64,000 nucleotides of DNA from Paraphoma chrysanthemicola (taxonomy: Eukaryota; Ascomycota; Dothideomycetes; Pleosporales; Phaeosphaeriaceae). The notes under the pieces were generated by a model. It searched no databases and was not told the DNA's origin. It saw nothing but the letters and a program-made list of their open reading frames with translations. The translations under genes and the position numbers were made by a program. Positions 1-12,472 of the stretch are shown here, one piece after another (positions within the stretch are counted from its first letter, which is position 1; the number at the start of each line of letters is the position of its first letter). The DNA lies in NCBI GenBank assembly GCA_020744225.1, contig JAGMWG010000015.1, positions 930,001-994,000 on the forward strand, in the 5' to 3' direction.

Positions 1-439
1 TAGAATAGTGCAGGCCGCCGCTCGTGTGGAATTCGATGACTCGGTCGGATTGGAGGTGCATGCTCTTGGTGTAGTCGCTGGAAAGCAGGCGAAAGGTTTG
101 GTTTAGAGTGTTCGTATGGCGGGCGAAGGAGAGTGAAAGATGTGGTAGGTAGTGGACGTGTATTTGCGGCTAGCGAACGTTAGTTGCGCCCTCAGCTTAT
201 TTGTCGCGAGATCGCACCTTGTATGTGCCTGTGGACATGACCCAGTCGCCATCTTCGCTAACCCTCACACACTGGCTGGCTTCCTCGAAGTCAAAATCTT
301 GCAGCAACTCCACGCGGTTCGCAAACTCTGGATCATTTTTGAGACTTCTCTTCCGCTGTCGTATCAGCCACTCGGGAAGAGGGCGCGCCTCGCTGCCACT
401 GATAGTGTAGACAGGCACGGCAGAATTGCTGATCTTCAT
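1..439 (-). CDS. ENP2: ENP2/NOL10 ribosome biogenesis protein, 5' part of gene
   Basis: This is the start of the gene for the WD-repeat nucleolar protein Enp2 (NOL10), a component of the small-subunit pre-ribosome needed for 18S rRNA processing. The first ATG that fits the family is at 439 and opens with MKISNSAVPVYTISG, followed by RPLPEW, KRSLKND and RVELLQDFDFEEAS, the typical family N-terminus. Exon 1 is 218-439, a 48-nt GT-AG intron occupies 170-217, and exon 2 runs from 169 off the left edge. It continues with PQIHVHYLPHLSLSFARHTN and LLSSDYTKSMHLQSDR, again characteristic. Only about 130 residues lie in the window. An in-frame upstream extension to 559 is open but lacks family similarity, so I exclude it. 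The gene is divergent from MED13 across a 1.3-kb gap. Identification is from memory of the family and is strong. Confidence 0.93.
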
Positions 440-1743
440 GGTCGAGGTGGGATTGGCGGGCGAGTGAAGTGCTGCGCGCAGAAAGACGAAGCATGGGTTC
501 GAGAATAAAAGTTTAAGTGGGTCTGCGATCAGCCCCGCTGTGATTGGAGAACAGTGCATCGCACTAGCGCAACCACGAAGTACCTAGTCAGCATTCGCGC
601 ACGACCCAAAAGGCACTTCTACCATTAATTTGCATACTCAACTAGAGTCCGGAAGAAGCATTTAAAGTTCTAGTTGCAAGCCGAAATGTAGTCACATAAT
701 CTGAAAACAAACAACAAGCTCTAAGAGAGATGCTTCTCCACTGGGCAGGTTCAATGTATCACTTTGCAGGTGGCATTCTTGCAAACGCTTCCACAATCAC
801 TTCGCTGCAATTTTGGAGAAGGCTGATGCTAATTTATCCTCTCATCTTATGATGTATCAGCATTTGGAGTTCAAGTAAACAGGCCGCCCTGGTCGGTCGC
901 ACTCATTGCCTGCGATCACAAGCTGAGATGCGCTGCGAGTTTTTCACGCTGACATGAGAACCAACTCTGGCTTACTGGGGTGCCGAGAAGCTATTGATAC
1001 TGAACGTAGAAGCATGTTACTGGGTTGTGTGTTATTTCGCCGAAGTCGACCACTTGCATGCACATAACTCTCTGCCCTCAATTTTTACTGCCAGGTAACC
1101 TCCGTTTTCGGACGCAGACCACGAAGATGTATTTGACGCAGGGCCATCCTCTTGCAAGACATTCGCAATCATGTCATAATGACAGTGATCATTCCTCTCT
1201 ATTGGCAGTATACTCCGACATGTCAGGGTATGTGGACGGGGTTCGGGATGGCGGGCACTGTCGGTTACGAAATGTCGTTCGCGTGCAAACCGCACGGACC
1301 CGCCCTCTTCGGACGCTAGACAGGCGCGTGCCGCTCACGGCCATCATACCAACTCTCAGCCGCGACGCTGCTAGACATCGCAGCTGCCCACCAACGCACC
1401 TTTTACTAGCATCAGTCTCGAGGCTGTTGCCTCAGGCGCTTGGCGATCACTTATCCTGCCCTTCGCGCACACGCGAACACGTATTGGAGCCCCGGCACCT
1501 CCACCTTCCCGGCGGCTGACTGCGGCAACCATGCAACTACGAACCAAGCGAACAGACCATGCGATGCGAATAGTCTACACCGTCCCGTTCACCATCAGCG
1601 TCACCTCATAACACGTACTTTCGCAGTCATTCCTGTGGTAATAGTGGATTTTATGAAGGTCTACAGCGCGCTATTGGGAGTGATTACACGACGCGGTTAT
1701 CATAGGAACGTTCCATGATTCGTAGAGGGCGCCAGTCTCTCTA
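440..1743. other. Intergenic region between divergent ENP2 and MED13
   Basis: About 1.3 kb lies between the two divergent starts and must hold both promoters. Open frames at 1025-1519 and 1440-1718 overlap each other and show no recognisable domain or splice-consistent continuation. I see no RNA gene or repeat here. Confidence 0.5.
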
Positions 1744-4700
1744 ATGGAATTTCTCAAGACGTGCAGCACGAATGCGCAAGCTATTGTACGGGTGAAATCA
1801 CGGAGAGAACGCGCTATGCTAACAACTTCCAGGGAGAATACGAGGCTATCGCGTACCAGGCCTTCTCACTTGCGCGCGACGCTTCACATCCCACTTCCCC
1901 CACACCCGACTGGTCTTCGTCCGACGATGTCCGCGCAGTCGAGGCACAACTGCGCCAACTGCACCAGCTCGTCACACAAGATGCATCCCGGCCATGGCTG
2001 TGGCACTTCGAGCCAATCGCGCTCGATGCATTCGGTCAGGATACCATCAAGTTGCCCGTCGTTGAGGGCTTTAGCTTGCAACGTAATACCTACCCTTGCA
2101 AAGTGGTGGCATATACTGACTTATTATAGGAGAACAATTCGGTTTCATGAAGGCGTCCGAAATGGCTCGTCCGCCTATGCGACCCGGCAATCCTCAGACA
2201 TTCTCTCATCCCGCTACCTCGCCATCGACCCCCGGACCACATAAAGGTGCTCCGACTGCGACAACGCGGCCCATACAAACCGGCCAGTCTCATGCAGATC
2301 AGACACAGGCTCTTGACTGTTTCACTGTCTATGAGCTCTTTGTCTCATCAATCACCGCCCTGGTCTCATACTCTCTTGTAAAGAAGTGCGGAGTGGTGGC
2401 TCTGAACTATCGCACTTTTGTCGCAAAGCCTTTGGGTGGAGATCAGGCTGCGCGTTCCAGTTCCGACGTGTATGCCGACGTTCACTGGCTCACCAGTATC
2501 AATATTCACTGGCTTAGCTCCGGTACTGTGCTTGTGTCTACCTATACTGACCAAGCCGACATCTTTCAATGCTTAGACAGCCTCGATTTGGACAGTCAAA
2601 AGTCGCTTGTCGGCAGCTGCATCCGACTGGCACCAAATGGCATGCTAGCCCGCATTTCGAGCTTTGAGGATCCCCTAGAGGCGAGTACTGAAGACCTCGT
2701 CCGGCGCGTGCCGCGTAAGAAGGCACGAGTCGAATCGCTGGAGCAGAATATTGAGAGATGGAAAGTCAGTGTGGAGCGCATGTTGAAATGGAAGGGATAT
2801 TCTGTTCCGAACCTCAACGATAAAAGCTCCTGGGTTAGGATTCGCACCGCCCACACGACTTCGATTTCGATGACAAGCCCACCATCGTCACACTCTGACC
2901 GAGACGTTCTCTGGCCACGAGCGTTGTGCTTCACATACAGATCACGACCCACATCCGGCGCGGTCACCGAGTCGAACGGCCCACAACCACTCTCGCCTCC
3001 TCCCGATGACATGAGCTGGTTCGAGGCAGCAGGATCCATCGGCTTCAGAGACCCGATCGACAACGCACAAGAATGGTACATTGGCAAGCTGGAACGGGAC
3101 CGCGTAATCGAGGGTCGTCGACGGTCCAAGAAAGCCGAAGAGGACGCAATGCGTCGGAAAGAGGAACCTGCTGGCTTATACCCATCGTCACCTTTCAATG
3201 CCCGCTCTGGTGTCTATGGTGAGCTTCAAGCTGTCAGTGGGGTCTATCCGACACCCCCTGACGGAATTGCACCAGGAACAGGACTTTCAACCATAGACAC
3301 ACCGAGCGTTAGCGGTGCCGCACCCAACGTGATACTTCCGCCTGGTGGATCAAACCCAGCCATAAACTTGTCTGCGCCACAGGATCATCCTCAGAGCGAC
3401 GAGCAGCAACATCCGTCTACTTCACCATTGTTCCCAACAAACTTGGACCCGTTTCAATCTGCCGGCGATAATGACGATCTCTTCGAGGACGCCGAGGGAG
3501 ATGCTTTTGGCGGCAATGGTGTTAATGAAGCAGACTTCGACTTCTTCGACGAGCCAGATGAGCCGAGCGCGCAAGATACAGCCATGCCCGATGCACCGGG
3601 CATGTCCCAAACCGGGCCGAACCAAGAACTGAAACACGGCAAGGACGCGGCAATCCTAGTCCCTTCAGAAATGCCGATCAAGGAGGAGATGTCCGATCCG
3701 ACGGCCGCTCTTGAGGATGCCTTGGCGAATTCGACACAATCTGTAGGAGACACAACGCGAGACGTCAAGGACAAAGAAGCTCAGGACCATTCAGCATCGT
3801 CCACGGACGTCCCCGCTGAGCCGATCCCAAGCAAGAAGCCTATTGTCAACGCACACGTAGATGAACCACAAGCCAAGGCACCCACGCCACCTCTGAGTCC
3901 GAGCATTGTTGCGGATGCGCTGCTTCCATCCCCGCCCGGCAAGCGTATTTCGCAAAGACGAGCGGTCCCAAATATAGCCAGTTCTGCTGAAAGTGCATTT
4001 CACTCCTTGGACTTTAGCCGAAGACTGAGCCTTGCTGATGCCAAGTATCACGGAGGTCGTTTTGCCGCACACTTAGAAAAAGATGTCAATCACGACAAAT
4101 CTGCAGGCAATGCTGCCCCTGCGCGAATCAAGAGCTTGCGCGACCTGCCACTTCTGACCAATCTTCGTTACGCCATGGGCGTGGCGTCTGCAAACCAGAC
4201 CCCACAAATACTGTCTTTAGCCCGTGCGGTCAGCGACGAATCAGATTTAGAGTCGGACTCGGAAGATGCGAGTGAAAGTTCGGATGTGTCTGATGAAGAT
4301 GTTGAGATTGCGGCAAAGGCTGGGCCAACGCCATTCCTTGGACGGCTGATCATACCCGCCAAGCGAAAGCTACCAACAGAGGGCCATGCTACACCTTTGT
4401 CTGTCACCTCTTTCGCTGAGTCATTCGGAGGAGACTGGCAAGAATCCATGGGACTGGTGCTCGATGAGGCATCTCTGTCTGTTTTTGACGCCAATTCATG
4501 GGATTGGCCCCTATTACGTCTCCCACCACCCACTGAGCGGTCTCTCGCTGGCAGTCGTTATGCTATCCCCTCACTATCTTCAGTATCAACGAGGCTGCCA
4601 GACACTCCAACCTCCCAACCCGATGTCGACATGGATCTGCCGGATGAAAAACCAACAAGTGGAAAGGAAAGCATTGTCGTGACCCAGATCGTCACCGACC

Positions 4701-6739
4701 AGATCATTTCAGCGACACTAGACGTGCTTGGAGAAGACGAGTGCGCAGATACTAGCATACTTCAGCACTCCACCAACGAGACGCGCTGGCAGACGACCAT
4801 GAAGACTCTGTTTCCGAAAGCTGTTGACTGCAGTGTCTCCTCGCTGATTGCACTTCATGACGTTTTTCCGGATCTGTCAGCCCAAGCCAAAGGACAACAA
4901 CGGCCAACTCCTCGCAAACCGAACGACAGCAGCGCCATACCCAGTAACCACATATATCAGATGCATCCGCCATTCGTCCGAGTGCGTCGTGCAGAGACGC
5001 AGTGGGATCTTCTGCCGCCGTCGATAGCGTTCTGGGAGCCACTGGGATTAGCGCCCGTGAGCGCGCAGAAGAATATTGTAGCATTTTGCGTTTATCCTAG
5101 CAGTGACGGTCTCCGACCAGTCCTGGAACGCTTCATGTTAAACTTGCAGCTGGCATATGACACGTGCAAGCTCGGCACACATGCCCGTGTAGAAACAGTA
5201 ATCGAGTATGAAGGCGGGTTGGTCCCGTGCAAGGCCAATCCACAAGCTTCCAAGAAAGACGCTTTCAAAGCTTTACGGGAAACCTGCACGCAGCTGGGCC
5301 GATTACTTGCAATACAACATTCGCAGATCCGGGAACAGCAGGATGCCAAGGTTGACGCCTTCGTGATCTACATGGTCAACCCGTTCAAGAGTCCTTCGGC
5401 GCTTTGGGAACTGTGTTCGGCATTTTGGACTCTGTTCCAAGCATATGGTCAGGTTCCTCCTGGCCGCAGCGACCAGAGTCAAAAGCCTGATCTTGTTCTA
5501 CAGATTCTGCCCATCAAGTATCTGGCGTCATTCGATGCTCCAATTGTACTTGATGCAAGCACATACGTAAATCTTGCACGAGAGGTGTACGACCGATGCC
5601 CACCAAGTGCATCGAGTACGGACAAAACGCCTCTCAATATCTACAAGGCACCTGCTTTTCAGCTGGAGGAGAGTCTGCCACGCAGTATACAATTCAAGCT
5701 GATGTCAGAGCCACCTCAGGATCTGCTCCGCGAGAACTCATACATGCATCTTGCTTATGCAATCAGTTTGGACGGTACCTGGGTTACGGCAGCTTGGACC
5801 GATAGCTGTGGAAAGTCGCAAGCTGTTGTGTCGTACCATCTCGGGACGCGAGCCTTTGGTGAGGTTGCTAAAGAGATATGGCAGACCACGATCGACATTC
5901 TGCAGTCTCGAAGGGTGCAATGGCGTGTGTGTATTGCCAAAGTTGGAGCCATGGATCGCGAAGAATTGGAGACATGGGTTTTACTCATCACTTGCCCAAC
6001 TCAAGTCAATCTCTTCTTGACATTGTTGACAGTCGCAGAGGACTCGCCGTACAAGTTCACGCCAACTGCATCCACTGGCAGCAGCACGGGTCAAACCTCC
6101 AACGCCACGCCCGGCTCGACACCACAGCCCGGCGTCTCACCTGACCCAGCGGTCGGTCTGACTCCAGCCGCCACACCCTCTGCCGATGCCCCAGATCCTT
6201 CTGCAGACCCGGACGCACGTCTCATCGATGTTACCGACGAAACCTGGGGCATCATCCTCGCGCACCGCCTGCACAACTCTAATTGCACAAACCAATTCAG
6301 CCCCGCACTCATCTCTGGCCTTCTCGTCAAGCGCGGCGAAACACATGCAACTTCAAACTCAGTTCACCACCCCATTCCCGACCCGGAACCCGGTCCAATC
6401 GTAGTCGCAGTGAACATCCTCTGGATTGGCGCTGTCGGATCGACACGAGCGGCCACATCGCCCTTCCCGCCGAGCACGGATGGAGTGAGCCCGGGCGGTG
6501 TACCACCAAGTCCTGCAGCGCAAGAACGGAGCACGAGCAGTTTGATGTGGACGCCGACAGTGCAGACGCGTGCTACAGCGGAGAATCTTTTGAAGGAAGT
6601 TTTGGCGCATTTCAGAGGTTTGGGGCTGTTGGCCAAGTTGAAGGGGATGAGGGGCACAAGGCACGGGACTTTACCATGGCATGTGGTTGCTGCCAAGAGG
6701 GGTGTCGAGGGTTTGGGGAAGGTGACAGGTGGGACTTAG
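1744..6739 (+). CDS. SSN2: Mediator complex subunit 13 (MED13/SSN2)
   Basis: MED13 links the CDK8 kinase module to core Mediator and restrains RNA polymerase II transcription in the nucleus. Exons are 1744-1785, 1833-2082 and 2130-6739, giving about 1633 residues. Introns are 47 nt each and keep the frame. The N-terminus MEFLKTCSTNAQAI joined to GEYEAIAYQAFS matches the fungal Med13 N-terminal domain. The middle (roughly residues 380-900) is acidic, Ser/Pro-rich and presumably disordered. The C-terminal PIWI-like module contains LAYAISLDGTWVTAAWTD near residues 1310-1330, a family hallmark, followed by a Ser/Thr/Pro insertion and a final conserved block. Length fits fungal homologues. The start at 1744 is chosen because it alone gives the conserved N-terminus. 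A further small in-frame intron inside the long third exon cannot be excluded. Confidence 0.92.
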
Positions 6740-7293
6740 GAATTGTTATGGGCTACAAGGAGTTTTGGGAATTTCTGCAATGAGACTTGAAACCAGGAAG
6801 AACTCACTTACGGCGAACTTTGGGCCTTTGGGACTTTGTTTGTATAGGATGCGCAATGAGGATTGGCGTCTTGGATTTGGCGTTTGGGTGTGTGGCTGGC
6901 TTTACGAAGCGCAGTCTTACTATTATGATAGCGTTTTGAATGCTTTTGCTCAAACAACTATTGAGTTTCACCAGCTTCAACCTTTTTTTGAGATGTTGAT
7001 GAAGCATCGACATGAAGTTCGTGAGGCTGAATTAACCATTTCCCCTGCTGATGATCCTGGACCCTGGACCCTGGGCCAGTTCGCCAGGAAACCTGTTGCA
7101 CCCTCGTCGGCATGACATCATACGGGCCGACCTCCAACATCACCACCACTCAGCATACCACGACCAAGTACAAAGAAGCAGGAAGTACCCTTCCGCGGAA
7201 CATATTTTCCCTTCAACATAAACATACCATCCATCCAATTCTATACATCTCATCCACATCCTCCTAAACGTCAAAACTCCATCCGTCTAAATC
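6740..7293. other. MED13 3' flank and promoter of the next gene
   Basis: The stretch holds the 3' end of MED13 and then a pyrimidine- and A-rich leader (about 7150-7290) typical of a fungal promoter and 5'UTR. An open frame at 6729-7115 runs out of the end of MED13 and looks like a by-product of low stop density. Confidence 0.45.
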
Positions 7294-7886
7294 ATGGCCA
7301 ACTCCTCCTCCCTGACCAAAAAAGAAGCCGCGCAGCAACAACTCCAGCAGCAATCGCAGCATGCGCACGACGTGGAGACGCAGGAACATCACGCCAAAGC
7401 AAGTGCGTCTGCGGGATTGAATTTGAATATTTTTGGCGCGCTGAGCGGTGCGTTTTCGAGTAAGAGTAAGAAGACTACGCGGCAGAATGCGGATGGGTCG
7501 AGTGAGATTGTGGAGGATAGACATGATCAGGGTATGTTTCTTTCAAAGTCTTCTTTTCATCTTTTTTGGTTTCTGTCTTTTGTTCCGGAGGGTGGAGGGT
7601 ATGTTGGCAAGGTGTTAAAGTCATGGTTTTTGGGAATTCAGATGATGGGAGACATGGGAAGGAAATATGCTTCATTATGAGAGCAATGAAGAAAGAATCA
7701 ATTGATGCTAATGTGGATTGTGGTGTAGGTATGGCTAATGCCGCAGCGCGCGGACAAGGAACTGCGTATGCGCAGGGCAGTGCGGAGGAACATCGTTTGA
7801 AAGCGAAGGAGCGGGGCGTAGGGCAGGAGGCTGTGCAAGCGAAGAAGGTTACGGGGAAGGTTGATCATTTGGGGATTGAAGCGTAA
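7294..7886 (+). CDS. Small hydrophilic protein of unknown function
   Basis: Two exons, 7294-7531 and 7729-7886, encode about 131 residues. The 197-nt intron begins GTATGT, ends TAG and joins a split glycine codon, so the frame is preserved. I do not recognise the product. It starts MANSSSLTKKEAAQQQLQQQ, has a Gln/His-rich segment, then a small hydrophobic patch (LNLNIFGALSGAF) and a Lys/Glu/Gln-rich C-terminus ending in DHLGIEA. There is no signal peptide or membrane span. The Ala/Gln/Lys/Glu composition suggests a mostly helical, soluble or disordered protein. The intron is long for this window. The ATG has a good context (atcATGGCC) and follows a CT- and A-rich leader. Gene reality is likely, function unknown. 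Confidence 0.65.
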
Positions 7887-8019
7887 TTATACCCCATACC
7901 ACAGCATGTCTCACATATGCTACGTTCACGGCGTTTTCAACTTTGGGGCGTTGGGGTGGCAGAAGGTGTTTGCATATTTGGTGTATCGTAGGATGTGGTG
8001 ATAACTAGATTGAATTGAG

Positions 8020-9375
8020 CTAGTTCATGAGTGCTTCAAGTATGTTATCCCAGAAGCCTAGGTCATACACATTCTCGACTGCGGCGAGAGAATGCACGCG
8101 CTCGAAACTATCTTCCTTAGCTACGGATCTTATTCGCGACGGTAGCGTGCGGGGCGTTAGACCACTCGCTGTCCGAATCAGTATATGTCTACTCTCTAGC
8201 GGCCATGTCGTTGGCGGTTCTTCTTCCTCGGGTGGTGTTTCCGGCGGTGTTGGGACCGGCGAATTTGACGAAGAAGAATCTTTCGAGGCGCTGGTCTGCG
8301 GCACGAATTTGTTCTCGCGCATCGTGTCTTCGCGTCGCTGGCCGAGGAATACGACGCCTTCGGCCATGTCGTCGCGCCAGTCGGCCCATTTGCCGCTTTC
8401 GTTGGTCGTCATGCCTGCCCAGATCAGGTAGATGTGATAGGCTAGGAGCCCGAGGGGAAGAGGCCAGGTTAGGAGTGCGAGGAGGCCAACACCGGATGCG
8501 CGGAAGCCGCCAACATCGAGGTAGATGCTGATATAATTGAGGAAGTTGTGGCCTTTGACTTCGAAGCTTGTCGTCCAGGCTGATGGATCGGAGCCAGGTT
8601 TGGGCTTGTATGTGTACCAGCGCTGATATTTGGTGTAGTGCTTTGCAGCCATGGGGGATAGAGAGACGTAGGCCAGGTATGCGCCGTACGCGATCAGGAT
8701 GCTGGTGGAGAGCAAGAGTGCGAGGAACCACTTATAGTTGCCGCGTCCGAGACAGTTGTTGACCCATACGCAATGATGATCCATTCTCGATACGCAAGTC
8801 TTGCATATACTGCAGTGCTTGCTCCTTGCCGGCTTCAAGAACTTGCAAGTCGTGCATGTATTTCCAGGATAGTACAGAATTCTGTCATAGGGGTAGTGGC
8901 GCATTTGTTCTGCATGATTAAGCGTGTTGATGTATGTCTGGTCATTTCTCTTCGCGCTTAGGTATAGAAACAGGTAGGGCTGTGGTAGCAGAGCGAATGT
9001 GACAAGCTTGTGGTGCCAGCCCAAAACGTGCCAGACGGCCGGCAGAAAGAGCGCGGCGCATGCGGTAACGAGGCCAAGGAAGAAGATTACGACGGCCAGG
9101 TGTTTCTCGTACATGAGGTGGTGGCCCAAGCGGGAGCCACCATTCGTGATTCGGCCATTGGTGAGCTTGAGGTCGAGTCTGCGCAGGGCGGAGGGGATAG
9201 AGACGATGAGAAGCCGATGCAGGAAGCCGACGGGAGTGTTTCTGCTTCAGTCAGCATCAAATCTTGCTCTTCTATTCGAGACACACCGAAAGGCCGGCAA
9301 ACGGCCGAAGAAGGCGACGAAAGTGACGAGCGACACGGTCACTGTGAAGATGATGATGTTGCGTGCGAGCGTCAT
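8020..9375 (-). CDS. SWF1: Palmitoyltransferase SWF1 (DHHC family)
   Basis: Swf1 is an integral membrane S-acyltransferase that palmitoylates cysteines next to transmembrane segments, for example in SNAREs, at the ER/Golgi. Exon 1 is 9287-9375 and exon 2 is 8020-9241; a 45-nt intron splits an Arg codon, giving 436 residues. Exon 1 encodes the first hydrophobic span and ends FFGRLPAF. Exon 2 opens RNTPVGFLHRLLIVSIPSAL, a Swf1-typical segment. The Cys-rich domain has CTTCKFLKPARSKHC and the catalytic DHHC at about residues 184-187, followed by VWVNNCLG and further membrane spans. The C-terminal tail is acidic and Pro-rich. The gene is divergent from RAP1 with only 256 bp between the two starts, so the promoters must be shared or adjacent. 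Confidence 0.95.
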
Positions 9376-9631
9376 GGCCGGGATGGGTGGCAGGCGCAAA
9401 CGCGGCGCATTCTGAGGGGTAAAGGGTCAAAGCAAGTCAAACCATCCTCCAGAGCCTCCAGACGTGCGTATCGATTTCACTGTCACTTTCTATGCACGCG
9501 ACGTGAAAGTCGCAACCCCCGGACTACGGCAACGGCGCCAAGCGACCCCGCGGATGATGGCACGGGAGCACGCGTCGAACTAATGCGTCGCGTCAACGGC
9601 AATCTGCAATTCACCCCAACCGCGCCTCAAC

Positions 9632-12198
9632 ATGGCCGCGCCGACAGTATTCAACGATGTTGCAGAGGATTTCGAGCTCGAGGGCGTGGGGCAATTATTC
9701 GCAGGGAAGAAGTTCTGGGTTGCGCAGCGCGTGCCCTCGCGCAACCGGCTGCTGGACGAGATCAAGGCGAATGGCGGAGAAATAGTGTTGCTGGAGAAGA
9801 AAGCCGACTACATGATCGCGGACCATTTCCGCAGAGATTGTCCACCGGGATCAATATCTTACGAGTTCGTCGAGAAGTCTATACAAGAAGGGCGCATCTG
9901 CGATCCCGAAAACCATCGCGCCGGACGGCCGGTGGGCGAGGCGCGAGAGCCAGGCGCAATCAACAGACCGGCAAAAGGCACTCGAGCATTGTTCACTCCA
10001 GAAGAAGACAGGATACTCTACAAATGGGTGCGCGAATGCGAAGCAGCGGGTGGTCTTGCAAGTGGTAACGAGATGTATAAGCCGTTGGAAGTACAGGTGA
10101 GGGACAGGACTACATGATGCCCAGAGCTCATGACTGATCGAATGCAGTATCCACGACACACATGGCAATCATGGCGCGACCGGTACCTCAAATACCTCCG
10201 TGACCGACCACCGTCGGCTTTCAACATCCCCGAAAATGCCCCTCCATCTCCACCGTCCGACACGCCTACCGAGCGACAGCCACCGGCACAAGCCTCCAAA
10301 ACGGACAAGAGGAGTACAGCAAAGCAACAGCCCGGCAAGAAGTCCAACAACAATACGAGCGACGCCACCGTGGAGTACAGTCTCGAACAACTTGCGGCGA
10401 CGTTCAACTCGGATGACTGGGAGGAGCTGTACGCCTTCGTGGACATTATAGACGCAATCAAGGGCGATGAAAGCTATGGAAAGGCCTGGGAAGGATGGTC
10501 GGAAGAGAAGGACAATCAAACAGCCGAGCAGTGGCGTCAATACTATGAAAAGGTGGTCCGACCGCAGTGGCTGCGTGATCCGGAGTGGAAGAGAGAGCAA
10601 ATTAAGGAGAAGATTGAGAAGAAGCATGAGAGCGCAAAACACCAGAGCCAAACCATCAGCCAGCAGCAAGAAGAGCAGGAAAGCCAAGAGCAGCCCGTGG
10701 AAGCAGAGAGTGTTGCAGCGGCGGACGGACCGCCAGAGCGTCCGTCTACCCCACAGAAGCCGTCTGCCATCGACGATGAGCGCTTCGAAAAAGAACGGCG
10801 TGAGCAGCTGCTCGAAGCTAGACGGTCCGAGGACGACGATGCTGCTGCTTACATCTTCTACGCCAGAGAAAAGAAGTGGGCGACGTGGAATCCGCAGCCT
10901 AACCTTGACTATAGTAAGTTGCTCTGCATGCTTCAATGAGCTGCCGATCTAACGCCAAAATAGCGCAACTGCATAGGCTACTCATGTCCCAATGGCAGTC
11001 GCTGTCACAAGAAGACAAAGCGCCCTATCGCGCCATGAACGATGCAGCCAAGAAGCAAGCCCAGACGGAAACCTCCAAATTAACGTCAGAAGTAAAGCTC
11101 ATGTCATCATCCACTGCCCAATACGAGTCTCCGAGATACATTGCTCAAATCTACCAGAACGTCCTGAAAAGAGTACGTGGAGATGGCATCACAGATGAGA
11201 AGGGAGAAGATCATCGTTCAGCCAAGCGACAAAAGAGTGCCTCGCCTGTTGCAGGTGGTACATTGATCGAGGAAGCTCAACGTGTCACGCAACAATCGGT
11301 CGTGGAAGTTCTTTCCAGTGACAGCTCGACTTCAGAACCACTTCCAGAGGAAGACGATGCGCGTGCCGATGACCAACTCCGACAAGAGTTCACCCAGCGA
11401 CAGCATGCAGAGGACTTTCCATTTGACGATGATTCCCGAGAGAGTGTCGAAGAAGTGGAGAGCATCGAGGCTGACGAATTCCTCAACATTGACCATCTAG
11501 AAGCGCAACGGAATGAAATCGAGGAACTCTCCGAGGATGACCTTCCGTCTAACACACCAACACCGCGCGCGGCCCGACAACGGACAAACAACTTCGACAC
11601 ACAAGCAATTCTGTCATCGCCGTCACAGGGCATCGGCATAACCGCACTCCCAAGACCCTCAGGCTATGCGCAGGACCTACAAACACAATCCGACCACCGA
11701 AGCTCATCACTCGCACCACATCCAGAATCAGAAGCCTCAACCACCCAGTCCCTGCAGGAATTCCGCCATTCCCTCACTGGCGAAGATACAAAAGTATCCT
11801 ACCCTACCCTGCCCACCCTACCTCGACCAACCTCCCTCTCTCCCGCTCCTTCAACTACCTCATCAACCGGCTCCGGCGACCCCGACGTCCCCCTCGACGC
11901 CTCTGAATTCTCCGACTTCTTCGAGGAAAAGCAAGCCGACGGCTTCAGCGACGATTTCATCACCAAAGCGCTCAAACGCACTACTTGTCGCCCTGGACTC
12001 GCGGAAACGGTACTGGATGCGTGGGGTCAGGGCAAGCCGTTGCCGAGTCAGCGCGGTATATGGAGTCTAGAAGACGATGAGGCGGCGGAGGGGGGAGATG
12101 GTGTGGCGTTGGCGCGGTTGGAGAAGAAGCATACGTGGGATGGGTGGGGAGGGGTGACGGAGCGGTTGAAGTTTTTGGGCGAGTATAGGAATCGGTGA
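9632..12198 (+). CDS. RAP1: RAP1-type telomere-binding protein with BRCT, Myb and HMG-box-like segments
   Basis: Rap1 belongs to the telomere-capping (shelterin) machinery. Exons 9632-10096, 10148-10913 and 10964-12198 give 821 residues; both introns (51 and 50 nt) keep the frame. A BRCT-like domain covers about residues 8-95. A Myb/SANT-type domain starts near residue 118 with RALFTPEEDRILYKWVRE and includes HTWQSWRDRYLKYLRDR. A second Myb-like stretch contains YGKAWEGWSEEKD and the AEQWRQYYEK motif. Residues about 387-444, spanning the second intron, read as an HMG box (AYIFYAREKKW, then LMSQWQSLSQEDKAPY). After an acidic Ser-rich linker, the C-terminal Rap1 domain has FITKALKRTTCRPGLAETVL and ends FLGEYRNR. 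Family assignment is strong; the HMG-box call is from pattern alone. Confidence 0.88.
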
Positions 12199-12472
12199 CG
12201 GGGTGTGATGAGGAAGGTGAGGGGAAGTTGGGGACGAGTGGGTTGTGTGCTGAGTGATATGTGGATTTGCTGAGTGTAATGAGTGGATGGTTAGTGGAAG
12301 TATTATGAACAAGTACACATCCAGACTTTATCTAACGAAATACGGTCTTCGTCCGTACTACGATATGAACTGCACCCATTAATTACGTCAACGGATATCG
12401 CTAGACTTTGTGAACTTCCCGTACTCTTTTCCACCAAACACATTCAAATTCACCAGATCTCTGATTCCCATT
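12199..12472. other. 3' flank of RAP1
   Basis: Short intergenic region with no recognisable feature apart from the presumed RAP1 terminator. Confidence 0.4.

Noticed and set aside
1025..1718. Open frames between ENP2 and MED13
   Set aside because: Overlapping frames without motifs, in a region that must contain two promoters.
2596..3198. 200-residue antisense frame inside MED13
   Set aside because: Overlaps conserved coding sequence of MED13 with no independent motif or splice signals.
9010..9415. Short SWF1 model starting near 9129
   Set aside because: That model begins at a TTG; the family N-terminus is restored by the 45-nt intron 9242-9286 and the ATG at 9375.
9010..10068. 352-residue plus-strand frame overlapping SWF1 and the first RAP1 exon
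   Set aside because: Antisense to the conserved SWF1 coding exon and in the wrong frame for RAP1; composition is Arg/Glu-rich shadow sequence.
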